Translations under genes and position numbers: made by a program
Notes under the pieces: model-generated
Told to the model about the DNA's origin: nothing
What the model saw: only the letters and a program-made list of their open reading frames with translations
The model's database searches: none
NCBI RefSeq assembly: GCF_035917275.1
Contig: NZ_CP108509.1
Coordinates: 62,001 to 126,000, forward strand
Direction: 5' to 3'
Origin: Streptomyces sp. NBC_01237
GTDB lineage: Bacteria > Actinomycetota > Actinomycetes > Streptomycetales > Streptomycetaceae
DNA length: 64,000 bases
Part shown: piece after piece, positions 16,659 through 25,275 of the stretch
Layout: every line of letters starts with the position of its first letter
Position numbering within the stretch: the stretch's first letter is position 1

Positions 16659-18544
16659 CGGCTACTGCGGCCACTGCGGCGTTCCGCCCGTCCGTGAGCC
16701 TGGCCGAACTGCCCTTCATAGAGGTGGCGTACCCGTGCGGGAAGCTGGCGCTTCTGTCGCTCGCGCAGGTTCTGGAACAGGGCGACCGGGTCCGTCTCGT
16801 CACCACCGACCCCTTGTTGTGGGCGGCGACGGTGCGGCTGCTGCTCGCCGTCGCCTACGCGGCAGGATCCGCGCCTTCGGGGAAGCAGCAGTACCGGCAC
16901 CAGGTTCTCCACGGGCTCGACCTCGAACCCGCGGCCCGCTGGGTGCGCGCCCACGCCGGTGATCTGGACCTCTTCGATCCCCACAAGCCGCTCTTCCAGG
17001 ACGGGTCGCTGCACGCGGTGGCAGAGGGACGGCCCGACGCGGCGATCCCGGTGCTGTACCTCGATGTGACCGCGGCGGTCCGGCGGCCGCTGCTCTCCGA
17101 TCATCGCCATCTGCACGCCTCCGTTCCCGTGTCCGCCGCCCGCGCGGCAGGTCTGATTCTGGTCCAGCAGATGTGGTGCTTGAGCGGTCGGATCACTGGC
17201 AACGAATCCGTCTACGGCAAGGGGTCCACCTTCGGGTCCCGGTCTGCGGCGTGCGGCGGGCTGGTCATCCAGCCGGACGGCACCGTTTCCCAGGTGCTGA
17301 GCTGGCGGCTGATCCCTGTCCTCGGCAGAGGGCCCGGCACAGCGCACTGGACCTACACCTCACGCCCGGCGCGCGGGCAACGGCAGGCACCCGCCAGTGA
17401 GAGCGGTGCGCTGACGTGGCATCACCGGCGGATCCTGCTGCTGGCGCAGGATGAGGGCACCGTCGCGCGGGTGCTGTTCGCCCAGGGCAGGCGTCCCGGC
17501 AAGCAGACTGCCCCTCTCACCGACCGGCCCGGCTGCCGAGACCTCCTGACAACCGAGTCGGGGGCTCCGCTGCCCGCGAGGGCGGTGACCGGCGAAGAGG
17601 ACACCGCCCCGCTGCTGCACAGCTGGTGGACCGCGCCCGCGGGCAGCTGGGCACACACCGCCCGCCGCGCCGCTGAGGCTCTCGGCTGTCAGCCGCCGGA
17701 CGTCCGCGTCACCGGCCTGACCGTCAGCCTCAAGAAGATCGACAACGTCCGCCACGTCTTCCTGCCGGGCTCGCTGCTCGGCGACTTCCGAGGGAAAGGC
17801 GCCGCCGCCCACGTCATGAACACCCGCGCCCAGGCCGCCGAAGCCCGGCCGGGTTTCGGCTCCACGCACCTGCACCAGGAGACTTTCATGCGCTCGTCCG
17901 ACACCGAGCGGACCACCGCGCTGCTCGACGACCTCGCCGCCGGCGACCTTGGCCTGTTCGTCACCGCAGACACCCCCCGCCGCCCGGCGGAAACGGACGA
18001 CCCGGTCGACGTACTGACCCGGAAGCTGGGTACCTGGGCGCGCAGCCACCGCACCCGGGCGCTCATGGCTGACCTCGCCGCCTGGGCAGCCGAACCGAAC
18101 CCGACCAACCCGGCCTACGCCTCGGTTACCAGGCTCGTGCCCGAGGAACTCCACGAGGCGGCCATGCTCACCGCCGCCCTGTTCGCCGCCCACCGCCGGG
18201 CCGCCTCCAGCGCACCGGTGTACGGAAACGCGCCGATCGCCCGGCTGATGCGGGCGGGCGGCACCGGCCGCCGGCGCGGCCCCGGACACCGCGCCACCCG
18301 CGCGTCCGTGACCCTGGTCCTGGACGCCCAGTGCCTGGAGGACCTCCGGGCCCCGCTCCTGCATCTGGTCCGTGATGCCGCGAGGGGCGGTATGACGCCG
18401 GACTGGACCTGGCTCCTGCACGACCTCTCCCACTGGGGGCCGGCTGTCCGGCAAGCGTGGCGAGCGCAGTTCTACACCGCCAGCCCTCTGCCTCCCCGCC
18501 GCGAACAGCCCGCCTCCGCCGACGAAGGACACCTCGCCGCATGA
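16655..18544 (+). CDS. cas8e: Cas8e-Cas11 (Cse1-Cse2) fusion protein
   Basis: 629 residues. Residues about 1-445 are Cse1/Cas8e-like: FIEVAYPCGKLALLSLAQVL, LLLAVAYAAG, and LDLFDPHKPLFQ (family DLF.P..PFLQ), with a central R/G-rich loop (TGNESVYGKG). Residues about 450-610 match Cse2/Cas11: VLTRKLGTWARSHRTRALMA, a central helix bundle, then LLHLVRDAARGGMTPDWTWL and HDLSHWGPAVRQAWRAQFY. In canonical I-E loci these are two genes. Together they would give the large and small subunits of the surveillance complex. Overlaps the helicase and cas7 genes by four bases each. Confidence 0.85.
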   Translation: MTATAATAAFRPSVSLAELPFIEVAYPCGKLALLSLAQVLEQGDRVRLVTTDPLLWAATVRLLLAVAYAAGSAPSGKQQYRHQVLHGLDLEPAARWVRAHAGDLDLFDPHKPLFQDGSLHAVAEGRPDAAIPVLYLDVTAAVRRPLLSDHRHLHASVPVSAARAAGLILVQQMWCLSGRITGNESVYGKGSTFGSRSAACGGLVIQPDGTVSQVLSWRLIPVLGRGPGTAHWTYTSRPARGQRQAPASESGALTWHHRRILLLAQDEGTVARVLFAQGRRPGKQTAPLTDRPGCRDLLTTESGAPLPARAVTGEEDTAPLLHSWWTAPAGSWAHTARRAAEALGCQPPDVRVTGLTVSLKKIDNVRHVFLPGSLLGDFRGKGAAAHVMNTRAQAAEARPGFGSTHLHQETFMRSSDTERTTALLDDLAAGDLGLFVTADTPRRPAETDDPVDVLTRKLGTWARSHRTRALMADLAAWAAEPNPTNPAYASVTRLVPEELHEAAMLTAALFAAHRRAASSAPVYGNAPIARLMRAGGTGRRRGPGHRATRASVTLVLDAQCLEDLRAPLLHLVRDAARGGMTPDWTWLLHDLSHWGPAVRQAWRAQFYTASPLPPRREQPASADEGHLAA

Positions 18545-19794
18545 CCACGCGCGCCACCGACCTCACCCCCCGCCCGCTGCCCGACCGCGGGCAGCCCACC
18601 GACGTCACCGACAGCCCCGGACCGTTCGTGGTCGTCCACTCCCTCACCTCCCTGGTCGGGATGAACCTCAACATGGACATGGACCACCTGCCCAAAACCC
18701 TCCGCTACGGGGGAGCGGAACGGATGCGGGTCTCCTCCCAGTCCCTCGCCCGGGCCGCCCGCGAGTACCTGCGCACCGACGGCACCCAGCAGCACGCGGG
18801 CGCCCACGCTCTCTCCACCCGGTCGCTCCCGACGGCCGTGACCCAGCAGCTGGAAGCGGAACACGGCGTCGACGCCGCAGACGCCCACCCGCTGGCGGCC
18901 CTCGTCGTGGCCGCCAGCGGCCTCAGCATCAATCCGTCCAGGCCCGGCCAGACGAAGGTCATGGCCTACGTCCCGGCCGACGCCCCCGCCCGGCTGGCCC
19001 GGATCGTCATGACCCACCTGGACGACCTCGACGGCCCGCGGGAGGCCATGGAGGACACCATCGCGGAGTGGGTGGCCGCATCCCAGAGCGCAGGCACGTC
19101 CCGCGCCGGCGACAGCGACCCGGGGACCCCGCTCAGCGGCCTTCCGGTGGCACTGGTCACCGCGGCCCAGGATGTCCTGGCACCGGGGACCGTGGAGGAG
19201 ATCGCCCTCTTCGGCCGACTGCTCACCGAACTCCCCCGTCCAGACAGGCGGATCTTCTCCGCCGCCCATATCGCCCACGGCTTCGGGGCCGACCCGCTCA
19301 ACCGACTCACCGACGAGTTCACAGCCCATGACGACTACCAGGAGGGCGGCGTCTTCAGCAGGTCAGGGATGCTGGGCCGCCAGTACCTCGTCTCGGGCAC
19401 CCTCTACCGGCAGGCCGCACTGGACCGGCACCAGCTGCGGCAGACGCTGGCCCTCTCGGGGCGCAGCGGGGCGGACGTCGAAGCGCTGGCCCAGAGCGCC
19501 GAGCGCCGCTGGACACGCGCCATCGTCCGCAGCCTGCCCAAAGCCAGACGCTCACGCCACGGATCCGCACCCCGCCCGGCCCTCGCCGTCGTCGCGACCT
19601 GCGACGAAGCCCTGACCGCCGGCCCCGCCTTCGAGGAACCGGTCACCTCACAGCCCGCGGGCCCCCACGCCGCCGCACGCCTGGCCGCCTACCTCCACCA
19701 CCTCGGCCTTCGGCAGGGAACAGCCCTGTGGCAGCCGCCGGCCGGCGAGGCCCCTCCCGAGCTCCCGGACGTACTGACCGTGAAGGGATACTGA
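18541..19794 (+). CDS. cas7e: Cas7e (Cse4) crRNA-backbone subunit
   Basis: 417-residue Cas7 of the Cse4 family. The N-terminal signature is clear: VVHSLTSLVGMNLNMDMDHL, then YGGAERMRVSSQSLARAARE. Later segments EEIALFGRLLTEL and AAHIAHGFGADPLNRLTDEF also fit. Multiple copies should coat the guide RNA. It is longer than typical Cse4 (about 350-380), with an extra Pro/Ala-rich N-terminus of about 25 residues and an insert near residues 180-200. ATG 18541 overlaps the cas8e stop (ATGA). Confidence 0.9.
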   Translation: MTTRATDLTPRPLPDRGQPTDVTDSPGPFVVVHSLTSLVGMNLNMDMDHLPKTLRYGGAERMRVSSQSLARAAREYLRTDGTQQHAGAHALSTRSLPTAVTQQLEAEHGVDAADAHPLAALVVAASGLSINPSRPGQTKVMAYVPADAPARLARIVMTHLDDLDGPREAMEDTIAEWVAASQSAGTSRAGDSDPGTPLSGLPVALVTAAQDVLAPGTVEEIALFGRLLTELPRPDRRIFSAAHIAHGFGADPLNRLTDEFTAHDDYQEGGVFSRSGMLGRQYLVSGTLYRQAALDRHQLRQTLALSGRSGADVEALAQSAERRWTRAIVRSLPKARRSRHGSAPRPALAVVATCDEALTAGPAFEEPVTSQPAGPHAAARLAAYLHHLGLRQGTALWQPPAGEAPPELPDVLTVKGY

Positions 19795-19795
19795 C

Positions 19796-20536
19796 GTGGA
19801 AACCGTGCTGCTCCGGCTCACCGGCCCCATGCAGTCCTACGGGACCGCAGCACACTGGGAGGAGCGCGGAACCCGGCGACGCCCCACGAAGAGCACGGTC
19901 ATCGGCCTGGTCGCCAACGCCCTCGGGCTCGCGCACGACGAGCCTCTCCACCACCTCGCCAGCATGACGTTCGCCGTGCGGGCCGACCGGCCCGGCCGGG
20001 AAATACGGGACCAGCAGACCGCCGGTGGCGGGCATTTCCCTCCGGCCGGCGAGAACACCCCGGACTCGGAGAGCCGGTACGGTGCGCCGCGCGACCCCGG
20101 CCTGAACCGGGACGGGACACTGCGCCCCTCCCGGCAGAAACGCAGCCGCGATCCCGTCCTGATCACCAAGCACTACCTCGAGGACGCAGGGTTCCTTGCC
20201 GGGCTCAGCACCGACGACGCAACTCTCGCCGCCGCCATCGACGGCGCCCTGCGCCGGCCCGCCCGGGTGCTCTTCCTCGGCCGGCGCTGCTGTCCGCCCG
20301 CACAGAGCGTCGCCCACGGCATCACCCCGTACGGCCCGGGCCAATGGCCCGGCCGTGTCCCCCTGCTGCCCGAAGCCACCGCGGCCGAGCCCACCGTGTG
20401 GACCGAAGCGCAGCAGCCGGCTGCCGGGGCATGGCCCAGTCCCGAGAACCCACTCCAGTTCTCCACCCGCACCTACACCAATCTGTTCCTGCAGACCTCG
20501 ACCGTCCTGCCACCCGCTCCGGAGCTCTCCCGATGA
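19796..20536 (+). CDS. cas5e: Cas5e (CasD) subunit
   Basis: 246-residue Cas5e. The start is diagnostic: LLRLTGPMQSYGTAAHWEER followed by RRRPTKSTVIGLVANALG. Other family features: DPVLITKHYLEDAGFLAGL and RPARVLFLGRRCCPPAQ. It should cap the 5' handle of the guide RNA and contact Cas8e. The GTG start follows the cas7 stop by one base; the end overlaps cas6 by four bases. Confidence 0.92.
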   Translation: METVLLRLTGPMQSYGTAAHWEERGTRRRPTKSTVIGLVANALGLAHDEPLHHLASMTFAVRADRPGREIRDQQTAGGGHFPPAGENTPDSESRYGAPRDPGLNRDGTLRPSRQKRSRDPVLITKHYLEDAGFLAGLSTDDATLAAAIDGALRRPARVLFLGRRCCPPAQSVAHGITPYGPGQWPGRVPLLPEATAAEPTVWTEAQQPAAGAWPSPENPLQFSTRTYTNLFLQTSTVLPPAPELSR

Positions 20537-21255
20537 CCATCCGCCCCGCGGCCACGTTCACCACACTCAGGTCCGCACTTACCCTCACTCCGCGCGAACA
20601 GGAACGCTGCAACAACGTGCACCACCTCCATGCGCTGGTCCTCTCCGGATTCCCCCTCCCCGCCCCAACCGGAGCCGCTCCCACGCCCCGCAGGGAGAAC
20701 GTGCTGTATGCCGCACACCGCGGTGATCCCCTGACCGACCGACAGCACCGACTCCTGGCAGCGCCGCCCGAACGCGTGCTCGTACAGGCCCCCGTCCAGC
20801 CCGACTGGCAACCACTGATCAACGACGGCCGCCTCACCAGAGCGGACGTGTTCCCGGTCGAACACCATCTGCGCGCCGGTGAGTTCATCGCCATCAGGGT
20901 CATCGCCAACCCCGTGCTGAGGAACCTCGAAACCGGAAAACGACTCAGTCTCACCGCGCCGCACGACGCCGCAGACTGGATGCACCGCCACTTGACGCGC
21001 ATCGGACTGGACACGGCCCCCGGCGACATCACAACGAGCCAGCGAGTCCGTATCACCGGAAGCCGCAGAGGCAGACCCCTCACCGTGATCTGCAGGGACA
21101 CGGCCGCCCGCGGCCGCGTTCGCGACCCCGAACTCCTCGTACGGGCCCTGACCACCGGCATCGGCCCGGCAAAGGCCTACGGCTGCGGGCTGCTGCGCAT
21201 GCGCATTCACCTCACCGAACAGAACGAGGAAGACAAGATCGCGGTTCTCGTCTAG
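20533..21255 (+). CDS. cas6e: Cas6e (CasE) guide-RNA endonuclease
   Basis: 240-residue Cas6e. The N-terminal ferredoxin-like fold contains candidate catalytic histidines (NNVHHLHALVLSGFP, His30/31/33, near the family His26), and the C-terminus has the glycine-rich loop TGIGPAKAYGCGLLRM. It would cleave at the 3' base of repeat hairpins and stay bound. The hairpins just downstream (21287-21520) have the 6-bp stem, 4-nt loop geometry that I-E Cas6 enzymes cut. ATG 20533 overlaps the cas5 stop. Confidence 0.9.
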   Translation: MTIRPAATFTTLRSALTLTPREQERCNNVHHLHALVLSGFPLPAPTGAAPTPRRENVLYAAHRGDPLTDRQHRLLAAPPERVLVQAPVQPDWQPLINDGRLTRADVFPVEHHLRAGEFIAIRVIANPVLRNLETGKRLSLTAPHDAADWMHRHLTRIGLDTAPGDITTSQRVRITGSRRGRPLTVICRDTAARGRVRDPELLVRALTTGIGPAKAYGCGLLRMRIHLTEQNEEDKIAVLV

Positions 21256-21286
21256 GGTCGTTCGCGAAGAGCATCGGCCTTCCCTT

Positions 21287-21362
21287 CCTCACATGCGTGA
21301 GGCTGCACCACGCGCAGGGAGATCGAGACCGGCCTTACCGCCGACTCCCCACAGCGGTGGGG
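21287..21362 (+). CRISPR. Guide-RNA-like unit A (two I-E-type hairpins 60 nt apart)
   Basis: Hairpin 1 is CCTCAC-ATGC-GTGAGG (21287-21302); hairpin 2 is CCCCAC-AGCG-GTGGGG (21347-21362). Both have the 6-bp stem and 4-nt loop of type I-E repeats and differ by a compensated base pair. Cleavage at the 3' base of each would release 60 nt, close to the 61 nt of E. coli crRNA: an 8-nt handle starting CTGCACC, about 31 nt of guide (21311-21341) and a 21-nt 3' hairpin. Lies 31 bases after cas6e. It is not a standard array: only two divergent repeats. Confidence 0.65.
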
Positions 21363-21444
21363 CAGCCGAGCTTCTTCTCGCCCTTCACCTCCCGGGCCCA
21401 TTCCCCGTCCTCAGACCGTCGCGACGCACACTATTCCTCCCTCT

Positions 21445-21520
21445 CCTCACCGTTGTGAGGCTGCACCTTTCGCAGGGAGCTCCAGACCGGCGTGACATCC
21501 GGCTCCCCACAGCAGTGGGG
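21445..21520 (+). CRISPR. Guide-RNA-like unit B, homologous to unit A
   Basis: Second copy, exactly 158 bases downstream. Hairpins CCTCAC-CGTT-GTGAGG (21445-21460) and CCCCAC-AGCA-GTGGGG (21505-21520), again 60 bases apart. The handle CTGCACC is the same as in unit A, and the guide (21469-21499) is identical to unit A's at 23 of 31 positions by my count. Spacers from adaptation would be unrelated, so this looks like a duplicated, conserved guide. The rest of the interval to 21801 shows no gene and no further hairpin of this type. Confidence 0.65.
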
Positions 21521-21801
21521 CACGGGCGCGGAGGCAACCTCTCAGCGCCCCCCGCTTCGGCCTTCCGGTTCCCGATGCGTACGGATGCACCGGAGCCGGA
21601 AGGCTGGGGGCACTCAGCCCTCCCCCGCCCCGGACGACATCCACGCGATGTGCCGCGGCGCCCGCCCCGCAGCGGCGGAGTTGCCTTCCCGCCACTGACC
21701 CGGCCGGTCACCACGCCGACGCGCCCACGGGCCGGGCGCACCGGGACTTCCACCGCTCTCCTTACTTCAACCTGTGCACAGAACACCCGAAATGGATAGA
21801 A

Positions 21802-22158
21802 ATGCGCCATTCCTTGCCGAAGGCGGGTCAGGCACCCGCGCCGCGCGTGCCCACCGCCGAGACCACGCCCCCGGCCACCGGCCGTGTCTTCGCCGACTCC
21901 TCCGGCCCTACCGGGCAGGCGGGCGGCCCCGGCTCCGAGCGGCTGCCCGGCCGGCCCTTCAACCCGGCACAGCTCCTGCCGCGCGACCCCATTCGCCGCA
22001 CGTCGGTGGCGGCACCCGGGGCCCTGGTCGTCGGGGTGCATCTGCTGCTCGAAAAGGACGGTGTGATTGCCCACCGGCCCGAGGGGCCCCACGGTTCTGC
22101 CTTCTACATTGCCGCGCGGCCGGGCATGGTCCAGCCCGGGGAGACTGCCCGTGTCTGA
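21802..22158 (+). CDS. Winged-helix-like protein upstream of helicase
   Basis: 118 residues. The C-terminal half aligns with the 14325-14621 product: VHLLLEKDGVIAHRPEGPHG then SAFYI, against LADRNVVEHLPKGPHG then PAYYM. The N-terminal half is Pro/Ala-rich and lacks a clear recognition helix, so the DNA-binding part may have decayed or diverged. The stop overlaps the helicase GTG by eight bases (GTGTCTGA), the same junction type seen at 6633. Start codon uncertain; ATG 21802 is the first in frame. Confidence 0.5.
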   Translation: MRHSLPKAGQAPAPRVPTAETTPPATGRVFADSSGPTGQAGGPGSERLPGRPFNPAQLLPRDPIRRTSVAAPGALVVGVHLLLEKDGVIAHRPEGPHGSAFYIAARPGMVQPGETARV

Positions 22159-24430
22159 TACTCCCGTTCTGTGGCCGCACCAGCAGGCGGCGTCCGATGC
22201 CGCGGCGGAGGCACTCGCACGCGGCGGGCGGGGAAGCGTGGTGCTGCCCTGCGGTACGGGGAAGACCCTGGTCGCGGCGGACGTCCTGCGCCGGACATCC
22301 GGCCCGGCTGGCGGGCCGGTGCTGTTCACCGCCCCGTATGTGCGCCTGCTCGACCAGACGCTGCGCGAATGGCAGTCCTATCTCGGACCGCAGGCTCTGG
22401 GCACCGTCGTGGCGGTGTGCTCCGACCGGCGGCTGCTGGACGACCACCGCCAGCTCTTCGGTGACCGCGTCCACGTCACGACCGACTCCCAGCAGCTGGC
22501 CGACATCCACCGCAAGTCCACGCGCATCACCATCCTGGCGACGTACCACAGCCTGCCCGTCGTGGCACGCGCCCATGAACTCGGTCTGCCACCAGCCGAG
22601 TTCATCGCAGTCGACGAAGCACACCGCACGACCGGGGCGGAGAACAAGTCGTGGGCCATCGTCCACGACGACAGCCGGATTCCCGGGGTGCGGCGTCTCT
22701 ACCTGACGGCCACCCCCAGGATTGTCGAAGGCACGCGGACGATCAGCATGGGTGACACGGCCGTGTTCGGTCCCCAGTACCGTCTGAGTTTCGGCGAGGC
22801 CAAACGCCTGGGTCTCCTCGCACCGTACGAGGCCGTCGTCTCCGTCATCACGGACGACGATGTCCACGCGGCCACCGCACGCCCGGGTGCCGGGCTCTTC
22901 CTGGACACCGGCCCGCGGGCGGTGTCGCCCACGATGCTGGCCTCACAGCTCGCCCTGCTGCGGGCGGCCCGCGACCGCGGGCTCCGGAAGATCATCACGT
23001 TCCACACCCGGGTAGCCGACGCCCGGTGGTTCGCCACAACCCTCCCCGACGCCGCGGCCCTGCTGGACGGCGACCCGTACCCGGTGCGCGCCGACTGGGT
23101 GCAGGCGAAACAAACCCCGGCCCAGTGGCACGCCGCCCGCAGCCTGCTGGAGGACGACGGGGACGGGCTCGCCGTCGTCGCCAACGCACGCATGCTGGGC
23201 GAGGGCCTCGACATTCCAGCGGTCGACGGCGTGGCATTCATGACCCCGCGGAGCTCAGCGATCGACATCGTCCAGGCCGTGGGCCGGGCCCTGCGGCTGG
23301 GCGGCCGCAGGAACAAGGTCGCCTCCATCCTGATCCCCGTCCATCTCGCGGCCGGCGAGGACCCGCAGACGGCACTGGCCGCGTCGGCGTTCAACGAGGT
23401 GTGGCGGGTCGTGGCCGCGCTCGCTTCCCACGACGAGGACTTCGCCGGCAGGCTCCGCAGGCACCGCCATGACATGGGGGCCCAGCAGTACACGGGCAGC
23501 GGCCAACTCCCCGACTGGCTCAGCCTGTCCGGTGTGCCCGTCCCTCCCGGCTTCGCGGACGCCGTGACCGTGCGGGCCGTGCGGTCGCTGACCGACTCGT
23601 GGGAGGAGTTCCTCGGCGCCTGCTCCTGGTACCGGGACAAGCACGGGGACCTGAACATTCCGGACCACTGCGTCACCCCGTCCGGATATCCGCTCGGCGC
23701 GCGCATCGTCCGCGAGCGGCGCAACCAGCGCGCCGGGGTCCTGCGCCCCGAACGCAAGAAGCAGCTCGACGCACTCGGCATGATCTGGGACGTCATCCAG
23801 CACCGCCTGGACCTGCTGGTGACCGAACTGGAGGCCTTTCACGCTCAGCACGGGCACCTCCTCGTCCCGACCGGCACTCTGACCGGGACCAGGATCAAGG
23901 CACTGCGTCTGAAGCGGCGGTCAGACCGCCTGGACTCCGAGACTGTCAGGCGGCTGGACGCCATCGGCATGGTGTGGGAAATGGACGACGTCTGGCTGCA
24001 GTTCCTCGCGGACCTGCACACATACAAGGCCCGCTTCGGCCATCTGAACGTCCCCCGCCCCTGGATGACGGACGGCGAGAAACCCCGGCATCTCGGGGTT
24101 CAGGTGTCCAACCTCCGCCAGCGGTTCCCGGGCACCGCACCGCCATCAGTCGTGGCTCACCTGGACCGGATCGGGTTCATCCGCAACGCCAAGGATGACC
24201 GCTATCAGCATGCCCTCGCCGCACTGCGGGCCTTCCACACCCAGAACGGCCATGTCCGGGTACCCGCCGGGCTGCAGACCCCGCACCCACACCAGATCAG
24301 CCTCAGAACCTGGCTCCGCAACGCCCAACGCAAGTACCGGAACGGCCAGCTCCCGGAGAACCGGGTCGCCGATCTCCGGTCCCTGAGCGCGCTGCCCCCC
24401 GCACCGGACGCAGACCGGGGACAGCAATGA
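22151..24430 (+). CDS. DEAH-box helicase with helicase-associated (HA) repeats
   Basis: 759 residues. Superfamily 2 core: motif I PCGTGKT (33-39), DEAH (155-158), TAT, and motif VI QAVGRALR. After about residue 480 come four HA-domain repeats of about 60-65 residues, each with a W/Y-x-x-x-L start, an H/N-G-H/D-L-x-V/I-P centre and a closing L-D-x-I/L-G-x-x-W-like end. HA helicases are common in Streptomyces and their substrate is generally unknown. A copy of its 5' end lies at 14611, on the other side of the cas operon. Confidence 0.85.
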   Translation: MSDTPVLWPHQQAASDAAAEALARGGRGSVVLPCGTGKTLVAADVLRRTSGPAGGPVLFTAPYVRLLDQTLREWQSYLGPQALGTVVAVCSDRRLLDDHRQLFGDRVHVTTDSQQLADIHRKSTRITILATYHSLPVVARAHELGLPPAEFIAVDEAHRTTGAENKSWAIVHDDSRIPGVRRLYLTATPRIVEGTRTISMGDTAVFGPQYRLSFGEAKRLGLLAPYEAVVSVITDDDVHAATARPGAGLFLDTGPRAVSPTMLASQLALLRAARDRGLRKIITFHTRVADARWFATTLPDAAALLDGDPYPVRADWVQAKQTPAQWHAARSLLEDDGDGLAVVANARMLGEGLDIPAVDGVAFMTPRSSAIDIVQAVGRALRLGGRRNKVASILIPVHLAAGEDPQTALAASAFNEVWRVVAALASHDEDFAGRLRRHRHDMGAQQYTGSGQLPDWLSLSGVPVPPGFADAVTVRAVRSLTDSWEEFLGACSWYRDKHGDLNIPDHCVTPSGYPLGARIVRERRNQRAGVLRPERKKQLDALGMIWDVIQHRLDLLVTELEAFHAQHGHLLVPTGTLTGTRIKALRLKRRSDRLDSETVRRLDAIGMVWEMDDVWLQFLADLHTYKARFGHLNVPRPWMTDGEKPRHLGVQVSNLRQRFPGTAPPSVVAHLDRIGFIRNAKDDRYQHALAALRAFHTQNGHVRVPAGLQTPHPHQISLRTWLRNAQRKYRNGQLPENRVADLRSLSALPPAPDADRGQQ

Positions 24431-24516
24431 GCCACCTCCCGCTCCCCACCCCGGCACCGAGTGCCAGTCCGGCTGCCACAGACCAACACCCCACACCCAC
24501 AACGAATCAGGACACC

Positions 24517-25070
24517 ATGAGCCGCCGCATCGAGGATTACGCACTCATCGGAGACATGCAGACCGCCGCCCTGGTCCGCCGGGACGGCACGGCCGACTGG
24601 CTGTGCCTGCCCCTCTTCGATTCGCACGCCGTCGAGTCCGGGGACGCGGAGGGACCGCTGGAGCGGTGGCGCGAGCTGCGCGACGACATCCACCGCGACG
24701 TCTGCGAACAGGGCTACGACAAGGAACGCAATACCTTCACCGAGTCGTACGGGTCGAAGGAGCTCGACGCGTCCTTGCTGCTGATTCCGCAGATGGGCTT
24801 CCTGCCGCCGGACGACAAGCGGGTCATCGGCACGATCGAGGCGATCCAGCGTGAGCTGTCCACGGAGGACGGCTTCGTCCTGCGCTACCCCACGGCGGGG
24901 GACGCCGCGGGCGTGGACGGCCTGGAGGGCGACGAGGGCGCGTTCCTGGCCTGCTCGTTCTGGCTCGCCGACGACCTCACGATGATCGGCCGGGTCGATC
25001 GACGACGAGGCCCGCCAGCTCTTCGAGAAGCTGCTGCCCCTGCGCAACGACCTGGACCTGGAAGAGCCCG
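24517..25070 (+). pseudogene. Glycoside hydrolase family 15 pseudogene
   Basis: The frame starts like a GH15 glucoamylase/trehalase-type enzyme (RIEDYALIGDMQTAALVRRD, WLCLPLFDSHA) and jumps directly to the C-terminal part of the family (ERNTFTESYGSKELD, LLIPQMGFLPPDDKRVIGTI, GDEGAFLACSFWLADDL), an apparent deletion of several hundred codons. Near 24995-25003 the frame shifts (the other frame continues EARQLFEKLLPLRNDL), and homology ends by about 25070. A frame running from 24427 to 26283 joins this relic to the next gene, but that fusion is not meaningful. Confidence 0.8.
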
Positions 25071-25275
25071 CCGTGCTGTTGACCTTCCTGCGCACCGTGG
25101 CCCGCGTGATGCGTGCCACGCCGGGCGGCCCGCTCGGGCGGCCCCGGCAGCCCGCCTCGCGCCCCATGGAACTCCTGCTGGAACACCAACGGGCAGGTCC
25201 GCGTCCACCCCGGCCCACAGATCCCACACAGCCGCCCGCCGGCTCTGTTCATTTGAACCCGGAGGTACTCGACCC

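Noticed and set aside
20689..20698. GCAGGGAGA inside cas6e as a self-target of guide A
   Set aside because: Nine-base match only, with no extension of complementarity.
21287..21520. Reading the hairpins as ordinary transcription terminators
   Set aside because: Four short 6-bp hairpins without T tracts, in two units with identical internal spacing and conserved sequence between them, do not fit terminators.
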